DNA of 44,913 nt from Clostridia bacterium (GTDB lineage Bacteria > Bacillota > Clostridia > Lachnospirales > Lachnospiraceae): NCBI GenBank assembly GCA_029101305.1, contig JAQXQS010000116.1:1-44913 (forward strand). The letters are read 5' to 3'. Made by a program: the position numbers and the translations under genes. Positions 39,377 through 44,913 of this stretch are shown here, piece by piece; position 1 is the first letter of the stretch, and every line of letters starts with the position of its first letter. The notes under the pieces were generated by a model that was not told the origin of the DNA, searched no databases, and saw nothing but the letters and a program-made list of their open reading frames with translations.

Positions 39377-41827
39377 CTACAAGTGCTCTTCCACATAAGT
39401 CTGAAACTCATCCATCGACATCAATACCTTACGCGGCTTGGTACCCTCTTCCGGTCCTACAACCCCGGCATCGCACAGCTGATCCATGATCCTGGCTGCA
39501 CGGTTAAATCCGATCTTATACATCCTCTGCAGCATTCCAATGGATGCCTTCTCTTTCTCGATAATAAATCTTCCAGCCTTTTCAAAATAAACATCACGTT
39601 CGTCTCCGCCAGAGCTTCCTCCAGCTGTAAGAACAGCGTTGTTCATCTGCTGTTCAATCTTATTGTCATAGTCGGATCTTGGATTCTTGTCTGATAAAAA
39701 TTCTACAATGCTGCTGACCTCATCTTCGGAAACAAAAGCTCCCTGAAGTCTGGCAGGCTTCTGATACCCCTGAGGGTAAAAGAGCATATCTCCTTTTCCC
39801 AGAAGCTTCTCTGCGCCATTCATGTCCAGAATGGTTCTGGAATCCACACCGGATGTAACTGCAAATGCAATACGGGATGGCATGTTTGCCTTAATAAGAC
39901 CTGTAATAACATTGACAGATGGTCTCTGGGTAGCGATGACCAGATGGATACCTGCTGCACGGGCCAGCTGGGCCAGACGGCAGATTGCATCCTCCACATC
40001 TCCAGGAGCTACCATCATAAGGTCTGCCAGCTCATCTACAATGATCACGATCTGGCACATTTTATCCGGCCGCTGCTCTCCTTCCGGAAATTTCATCTTC
40101 TCGATCTTACGGTTGAATTCATCCAGATTACGGACTCCGTATTCTGCAAAGGTGTTATAACGGTTCGTCATCTCATTTACTGCCCAATTCAATGCCCCAG
40201 CTGCTTTCTTCGGGTCTGTGACAACCGGAATGAACAGATGCGGGATACCGTTATAAACACTAAGCTCAACTACCTTAGGATCGATCATGATCAGTTTGAC
40301 CTCATCCGGTTTGGCTTTATATAAAATACTGATAATCAATGTATTGATACAAACAGATTTACCAGAACCTGTAGAACCTGCGATCAGAAGGTGTGGCATT
40401 TTAGCAATATCTGCCACAACCGTCTTACCCTCGATATCCTTACCTGCAGCAAACGCAAGCTTGGATTTGGCGTTCATGAATTCCGGTGACTGGATCAGGT
40501 CGCGGAGCATTACCGGACTGTTCTCCTTATTCGGAACCTCGATTCCTACAGCCGCCTTACCTGGGATCGGTGCCTCAATACGGATATCCGGTGCAGCAAG
40601 ATTCAGCTTGATATCATCAGAAAGACCAACAATCTTACTTACCTTCACACCCATCTCCGGCTGAAGCTCATATCTGGTAACGGTAGGACCACAGCTTACA
40701 TTGGTAACCTTGGCATTCACACCGAAATTATACAAAATCTCCTGAAGCTTCTGGGCCGTCTTGCGCAAATGGGAATCGGAATCCCCCTGGGATTTTCCGT
40801 TTCCTCGCTTTAACAGATTTACAGGAGGAAACTGGTATTCCTTCTTCACAGCCGCTTCCTGGGTATTGATCTCATGCTGGATATTAACGATTCCGTTTGC
40901 AATCTCCTGCTTGGAGGATTTGGGATTCTTCGCAGGCTGATGGGAGGCTTTTTCCTCTGGAACAACAGCACTTTCTGAATGTGCTCCACTTCTGGCTACC
41001 GCTTCCCCACTATTGCTTCTGCTGCCGGATGCTGAAAGCATATTCTGCACAGTTGCCATGGCTTCATTAAAATCGACCCCGGCATAGCTGTCTTCCTCAG
41101 CAGCTTCCATTTCGGCCTCGCTTTCGTAGTTTCCGGTAAAGCTACTATGGATTTCTTCAATGTCAGCCTCCTGCATCCCACTTGCTGACAAGCCTGGTTC
41201 TCTCGCAGAATCCTCTCCCATATAAGAGGCTGGTTCTTCTATTTCCATCGGTTCAGAACGATGAATCGCAAATTTCATCTGCGCTTCTTCATGGATATCA
41301 TTGTCAGCTACTGCAAGATTATCTTCCGGGACAGGGTATCCATTGCTGTTTGCATTACTTTCCGGATTCATTACATTTTCCGGATGCTCCCCATTTCCAG
41401 GATACATCGCATTCTCAGGATTCAGTGGAAATTCCCGGATGTCTGCTTCCTCATTTTCCCCAGAATCCTTGTCGCCAAACAGATCTGTACCGTCAAGAAA
41501 CCCAGTGGACGCCGGACTATTTTCTCTTCTTCTGCGCTCCCTTTGGTCCTGTGAGGTCATCTGTCTGTTACGTGCAGATGCCTTTCCAGCTGTTTTGGAG
41601 CGCTTTTTCCCTCTTTGGGACCCCTGTTTTCTGTCAGTGAGAGCCATCCGCTCTGTCTGCTCCTCATCCATTTCCTCTGCTGCAAGAGCCTCTTCCAGCT
41701 CCTGCATTCTTCGCTCACGTCGCTCCCTGGCTGCAATCTGACGCTGCTGGGCCTTCAGCTGCTTCTTCAGCTGGCGCTCTGGTGCGCCTTCCTGGTAAAG
41801 TGCCTGCTGTCCCTTCACCTCTTCCAC
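39377..41827 (-). CDS. ftsK: DNA translocase FtsK/SpoIIIE, motor part (gene interrupted by in-frame TGA)
   Basis: The frame continues directly from the membrane part after a TGA at 41890-41888 and is open to 39377; the first usable start codon would be GTG 41827, which has no Shine-Dalgarno. About 330 residues of charged, low-complexity linker precede the conserved alpha domain ([12 protein letters not shown] onwards). The RecA-like motor has Walker A GSTGSGKS near residue 484 and Walker [14 protein letters not shown]. The C-terminal gamma winged helix ([20 protein letters not shown]) binds orienting DNA sequences. The enzyme pumps chromosomal DNA through the division or spore septum. If the TGA is read as sense, the whole protein is 1,020 residues. 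Separate translation of this part is not supported by a ribosome-binding site. Confidence 0.9.
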   Translation of the reverse strand: MEEVKGQQALYQEGAPERQLKKQLKAQQRQIAARERRERRMQELEEALAAEEMDEEQTERMALTDRKQGSQRGKKRSKTAGKASARNRQMTSQDQRERRRRENSPASTGFLDGTDLFGDKDSGENEEADIREFPLNPENAMYPGNGEHPENVMNPESNANSNGYPVPEDNLAVADNDIHEEAQMKFAIHRSEPMEIEEPASYMGEDSAREPGLSASGMQEADIEEIHSSFTGNYESEAEMEAAEEDSYAGVDFNEAMATVQNMLSASGSRSNSGEAVARSGAHSESAVVPEEKASHQPAKNPKSSKQEIANGIVNIQHEINTQEAAVKKEYQFPPVNLLKRGNGKSQGDSDSHLRKTAQKLQEILYNFGVNAKVTNVSCGPTVTRYELQPEMGVKVSKIVGLSDDIKLNLAAPDIRIEAPIPGKAAVGIEVPNKENSPVMLRDLIQSPEFMNAKSKLAFAAGKDIEGKTVVADIAKMPHLLIAGSTGSGKSVCINTLIISILYKAKPDEVKLIMIDPKVVELSVYNGIPHLFIPVVTDPKKAAGALNWAVNEMTNRYNTFAEYGVRNLDEFNRKIEKMKFPEGEQRPDKMCQIVIIVDELADLMMVAPGDVEDAICRLAQLARAAGIHLVIATQRPSVNVITGLIKANMPSRIAFAVTSGVDSRTILDMNGAEKLLGKGDMLFYPQGYQKPARLQGAFVSEDEVSSIVEFLSDKNPRSDYDNKIEQQMNNAVLTAGGSSGGDERDVYFEKAGRFIIEKEKASIGMLQRMYKIGFNRAARIMDQLCDAGVVGPEEGTKPRKVLMSMDEFQTYVEEHL

Positions 41828-41887
41828 AATACGGTCGTACAGCTTATATAAGAAGCCCAGGAAAGAATGCTGGGTAATCAGGATCAG

Positions 41888-42439
41888 TCATACCAGGATC
41901 ACAAGCACAAGAATCACATAGGCTCCAATGGTCCCAAATGCGGAAATCGTGGAAATGCAGATCGCGCCTCCCACTACACCACCGCCTGTGCGGTATTCCG
42001 AACTGATCCTGTAATATTCTAAAAGAGTAGTACGCTCCTGGTAACCTTCCGTAAAAAGCTGGGCTACACCGCATAACACAAGAAATAAAACTGCCGCCGC
42101 CGCAGTTTTCTTATATGCAAGCACATTTCCTTTATTGGAAATCAGAAAAGCCGCCATAATAAAAAGCACAATAGGAAAAACGTAAGCCATCAGTCCCATT
42201 ACTCCCATGAGCACCTTACTGATGCTTCCGCCTACCGTACCGCCAAGCCCAATGCAGCTTACCATAAGAATGATAGCAGCTGCCATCAGCACCAGCAGAA
42301 CGATCTCTGTCTGGAAGCCGCTGGATATGGACTGCTTTTCTGCTGTATTTTTCTTAGCCGATGTACGCGCGGAGCTTTTTTTCTTCGCGGAAGTACTTCG
42401 TTTTGTTGTCGATTTCTTTGGCGTATTAGACGCTGCCAT
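41888..42439 (-). CDS. ftsK: DNA translocase FtsK/SpoIIIE, N-terminal membrane part (truncated by TGA)
   Basis: A 183-residue fragment with a Lys/Ser/Thr-rich cytoplasmic tail (KKSTTKRSTSAKKKSSARTS) followed by four hydrophobic helices typical of the FtsK anchor; the last (ISAFGTIGAYVILVLVILV) is cut by TGA at 41890-41888. The same frame continues as [18 protein letters not shown], a normal end for that helix, so the stop is a point change rather than a frameshift. The base after TGA is C, the leakiest context for readthrough in bacteria. Start has GGGGGAG 7 nt upstream. uppP lies 18 nt upstream. Confidence 0.88.
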   Translation of the reverse strand: MAASNTPKKSTTKRSTSAKKKSSARTSAKKNTAEKQSISSGFQTEIVLLVLMAAAIILMVSCIGLGGTVGGSISKVLMGVMGLMAYVFPIVLFIMAAFLISNKGNVLAYKKTAAAAVLFLVLCGVAQLFTEGYQERTTLLEYYRISSEYRTGGGVVGGAICISTISAFGTIGAYVILVLVILV

Positions 42440-42457
42440 TTAAAAGCTCCCCCTTCG

Positions 42458-43333
42458 TCAGGCAAAATTGCTGATTAGCGCTATGGCTCCTGCCACAAAA
42501 CAATAAAATGCGAAATAGCGCAGTTTCGCATGCTGTACTGTCTGAAGCAGGATACGGATCATAAAATATCCCACCACTCCAGCCACGATCATCCCCAGAA
42601 TATAAGTAAATCCAAGAGATACTGTCATCTTCGGTGTGGTAAACTGGCCCACTTCCAGAAACAAAGAACCAAGAACAGCAGGAATGCTGATCAGATAAGA
42701 ATACTTCACGGCCAGCTTCCTTCTAAAACCACATAAAAGGCCGGCACAGATGGTCATCCCACATCTGGATATGCCTGGAAATACAGAAATCCCCTGACAG
42801 ATTCCTACCCACATGGCATTGTCATATGTAACATCCTTAGGCGTCTTGATTCCGCCGATATTACTAAGATCGGTTACGAGAAGGAAAACTCCGGTCACGA
42901 GAATGCATGCTCCTGGAAGCAGCGGTGAAATAGCTGCCCTGGTCACAAGTCTTCTGCAAATATAGCCGATCATAGCCGTAGGAATAAATGAAACGATCAT
43001 AACAGCGGTAAATTTACGGTAGGTGCCATGAACCACCCTTGCATAAGGAAGATTCTCCCCTGTCCTTCTATTATGGAAATAGATATTCACGTTGCCGATC
43101 ACATCCATGGTCATTCCCAGAAGTTCCTCTCCTATTCTACGGATATCACTCCAGAATGCAAAGAAAATCGCAGCCAGTGTCCCCACATGAAGAAGGACTT
43201 CAAAAAGTACTGCGGTGTTACGGGTAATTCCCATCGCATTTTCCATTGCAGCCAGATGTCCGAAACTGCTTACAGGGAGAAATTCTGTGATTCCCTGAAC
43301 AATTCCCAATAAAATTGCCTGTAAAACTGACAT
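42458..43333 (-). CDS. uppP: Undecaprenyl-diphosphatase (UppP/BacA)
   Basis: A 291-residue polytopic membrane enzyme that recycles undecaprenyl diphosphate for cell-wall synthesis and can confer bacitracin resistance. Catalytic motif 1 is GIVQGITEFLPVSSFGHL; motif 2 is PGISRCGMTIC, in which the usual PGxSRSGxT has Cys for the second Ser. A loop of about 30 residues near 85-115 (NIYFHNRRTGENLPYARV) is typical of clostridial members. Start ATG 43333 (MSVLQAILLG) has AAAGGA upstream; the in-frame ATG at 43471 lies before the promoter. First gene of the uppP-ftsK-Dabb-rlmH block. Confidence 0.93.
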   Translation of the reverse strand: MSVLQAILLGIVQGITEFLPVSSFGHLAAMENAMGITRNTAVLFEVLLHVGTLAAIFFAFWSDIRRIGEELLGMTMDVIGNVNIYFHNRRTGENLPYARVVHGTYRKFTAVMIVSFIPTAMIGYICRRLVTRAAISPLLPGACILVTGVFLLVTDLSNIGGIKTPKDVTYDNAMWVGICQGISVFPGISRCGMTICAGLLCGFRRKLAVKYSYLISIPAVLGSLFLEVGQFTTPKMTVSLGFTYILGMIVAGVVGYFMIRILLQTVQHAKLRYFAFYCFVAGAIALISNFA

Positions 43334-43391
43334 AATGATTAATTCCTTTTCTTTAGGATAAGGCAGGCCGAAAAACCCACCAAGTGAACCC

Positions 43392-43420
43392 ATTATAACA
43401 CAAAACCCTCCGGGATACAA
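43392..43420 (-). promoter_or_regulatory. Sigma-A promoter of uppP
   Basis: On the minus strand, TTGTAT (43420-43415), a 17-nt spacer and TATAAT (43397-43392). Confidence 0.7.
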
Positions 43421-43500
43421 CTTTATTCGAACGACTGTTTTGTTACGGTTTTTTATTAGTTTGCAGTTCAATAACTGATTCTAACCAAGAACAAACAAAA

Positions 43501-43540
43501 TCCCCGCCTGAAGTTCCGAAACCGAAACGTCAGACGGGGA
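43501..43540 (-). terminator. Terminator of gltA
   Basis: On the minus strand, TCCCCGTCTGA and TCAGGCGGGGA form a stem with an 18-nt loop followed by TTTTGTTTG. A second weak hairpin (CGCTTTT / AAAAGCG, about 43545-43576) precedes it. Confidence 0.75.
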
Positions 43541-43580
43541 AATACGCTTTTCATAATCTTTTCATCAGAAAAAGCGCATA

Positions 43581-44913
43581 TTATTTTGCATATTTGCTCT
43601 TGATATACTCGTCGATACCGCGGGCACCTGCTTTACCTGCTCCCATAGCAAGGATAACAGTTGCAGCACCTGTAACAGCATCTCCACCAGCATATACACC
43701 CTCTTTGGATGTCTTACCAAACTCTTCGTCAGCGATGATACATTTTCTCTTGTTTACATCAAGGCCGATGGTTGTGGAAGAGATCAGCGGGTTCGGGCTT
43801 GTACCAAGGGACATGATAACAGTATCAACGTCGATGGTAAACTCAGAACCAGGAATCTCAACAGGACGTCTTCTTCCGGAAGCATCCGGCTCGCCAAGCT
43901 CCATACGGATACATTTGATACCGGTTACCCAGTCTTTGTCATCTGTAAGGATCTCAACCGGATTGCAGAGAAGATCAAACTGTACGCCCTCTTCTTTAGC
44001 GTGATGAACTTCCTCTTTACGTGCAGGAAGCTCTGCCTCAGAACGACGATAGATGATATGTACTTCTGCGCCAAGACGAAGTGCAGTTCTTGCAGCGTCC
44101 ATGGCAACGTTACCACCACCAACAACAGCAACTTTCTTGCCGTGTGCGATCGGGGTATCATAATCCTCACGGAATGCTTTCATAAGGTTGTTACGTGTCA
44201 GGTACTCGTTAGCGGAGAATACGCCGTTTGCCTGCTCTCCCGGGATTCCCATGAACATAGGAAGTCCGGCACCGGATCCGATAAATACAGCCTCGAAGCC
44301 CTCATCCTTCAGGAGCTCATCGATTGTTACAGATTTACCAATGATAACGTTGGTCTCGATCTTAACGCCAAGAGATTTTACATTCTCAACCTCTGCAGCA
44401 ACTACTTTGTCTTTTGGAAGACGGAATTCCGGAATACCATAAACAAGAACTCCACCTGCTTTGTGAAGAGCCTCGAAGATTGTTACATCATAACCCATCT
44501 TTGCAAGATCTCCGGCACAGGTAAGTCCGGAAGGACCGGAACCAATAACAGCAACCTTGTGTCCGTTCTTCTGTGCAGCCGGAACTGGTTTGATACCATT
44601 CTCCTTAGCCCAGTCAGCAACGAAACGCTCCAGTTTACCGATTGAAACAGCCTCACCTTTCATGCCGCGGATACATTTACCCTCGCACTGTGTCTCCTGA
44701 GGACATACACGTCCGCAGACAGCCGGAAGAGCACTGGACTCGCCGATGATCTGGTAAGCTTTCTCAAAGTTTCCTTCTTTTACTTCATGAACGAAGCCTG
44801 GGATATTGATAGATACCGGGCATCCTTCCATACATTTTGCTTTCTTACAGCCAAGGCAGCGGTTTGCTTCTTCCATTGCCTCTTCTTTATTATAGCCAAG
44901 GCAAACCTCTTCA
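43581..44913 (-). CDS. gltA: NADPH-dependent glutamate synthase small subunit (partial, 5' end beyond right edge)
   Basis: 444 residues are visible and the frame continues past base 44913 (EEVCLGYNKEEAMEEANRC is the usual GltA N-terminal region), so the true start is outside. Cysteines CLGCKKAKCMEGCP and CGRVCPQETQCEGKC bind two [4Fe-4S] clusters. FAD motif: AVIGSGPSGLTCAGDLAK. NADPH motif: AVVGGGNVAMDAARTALRLG. The C-terminal FAD motif is GVYAGGDAVTGAATVILAMG. It supplies electrons to the glutamate synthase large subunit, or, in homotetrameric and NfnB-like paralogues, acts in NADPH/ferredoxin electron transfer; the latter cannot be excluded without the upstream neighbour. Ends at a strong terminator. 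Confidence 0.92.
   Translation of the reverse strand, partial: EEVCLGYNKEEAMEEANRCLGCKKAKCMEGCPVSINIPGFVHEVKEGNFEKAYQIIGESSALPAVCGRVCPQETQCEGKCIRGMKGEAVSIGKLERFVADWAKENGIKPVPAAQKNGHKVAVIGSGPSGLTCAGDLAKMGYDVTIFEALHKAGGVLVYGIPEFRLPKDKVVAAEVENVKSLGVKIETNVIIGKSVTIDELLKDEGFEAVFIGSGAGLPMFMGIPGEQANGVFSANEYLTRNNLMKAFREDYDTPIAHGKKVAVVGGGNVAMDAARTALRLGAEVHIIYRRSEAELPARKEEVHHAKEEGVQFDLLCNPVEILTDDKDWVTGIKCIRMELGEPDASGRRRPVEIPGSEFTIDVDTVIMSLGTSPNPLISSTTIGLDVNKRKCIIADEEFGKTSKEGVYAGGDAVTGAATVILAMGAGKAGARGIDEYIKSKYAK

Noticed and set aside
41888-41890. Selenocysteine or genetic-code change at the ftsK TGA
   Set aside because: The residue lies in a lipid-facing helix, no SECIS-like stem follows, and no other gene in the window contains in-frame TGA.

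Overview
The window looks like a chromosomal segment from a spore-forming, strictly anaerobic Bacillota of the Lachnospiraceae type (gut Clostridia). The signs are the sporulation genes yqfC and yqfD, a radical-type 2-hydroxyacyl-CoA dehydratase with its activase, a homotetrameric-type glutamate synthase small subunit, strong AGGAGG Shine-Dalgarno sites and sigma-A promoters, and an MscL with a clostridial zinc-ribbon tail. Assignment below family level is not possible from the sequence alone. Most genes are on the minus strand. No rRNA, tRNA, CRISPR array, insertion sequence or phage gene was seen.

Layout, left to right. 1-2.5 kb: two-gene 2-hydroxyacyl-CoA dehydratase operon whose second gene is a dehydratase-activase fusion running off the left edge. 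2.5-3.8 kb: DNA polymerase IV. 3.9-9.7 kb: three translationally coupled genes (PAS hybrid histidine kinase, DHHA1-like protein, membrane TIR/beta-propeller protein); the first two are each split by a frameshift. 10.2-15.9 kb: dicarboxylate-type symporter, FucO-like iron alcohol dehydrogenase with a TetR regulator, galactokinase, and a divergent AraC regulator. 16-20.3 kb: a compact unit of two EutS/PduU-like microcompartment shell proteins, an EutP GTPase and a large hybrid kinase with two solute-binding sensor domains, with no cargo enzyme nearby. 20.6-25.5 kb: MATE transporter, an M14 peptidase-like protein that lacks its catalytic residues, and a large surface protein. 25.6-28.6 kb: proline operon proB - DUF896 - 5-formyl-THF cyclo-ligase - proA. 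28.9-36.3 kb: DUF3048, ybeY, phoH, DUF362, yqfD, yqfC, DUF2284 and dus. 36.5-44.9 kb: mscL, an aminotransferase, an rlmH-Dabb-ftsK-uppP block, and gltA running off the right edge.

The genes fall into core functions (proline, tRNA/rRNA maturation, cell wall, chromosome segregation, sporulation) with accessory sensory modules between them. The conserved yqfC-yqfD-phoH-ybeY order is interrupted by a DUF362 gene that has its own terminator and a 19-bp-spacer promoter with a MerR-type dyad.

Three genes are disrupted: the PAS kinase (one base short, next to an A6 run), the DHHA1-like gene (one base too many) and ftsK (in-frame TGA). Sequencing or assembly error is a serious alternative for all three and should be excluded first. 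The best candidates for something undescribed are the enzyme-free EutS/EutS/EutP/hybrid-kinase unit, the kinase-DHHA1-TIR operon, the MerR-type promoter on the DUF362 gene, and two families of short intergenic palindromic repeats.
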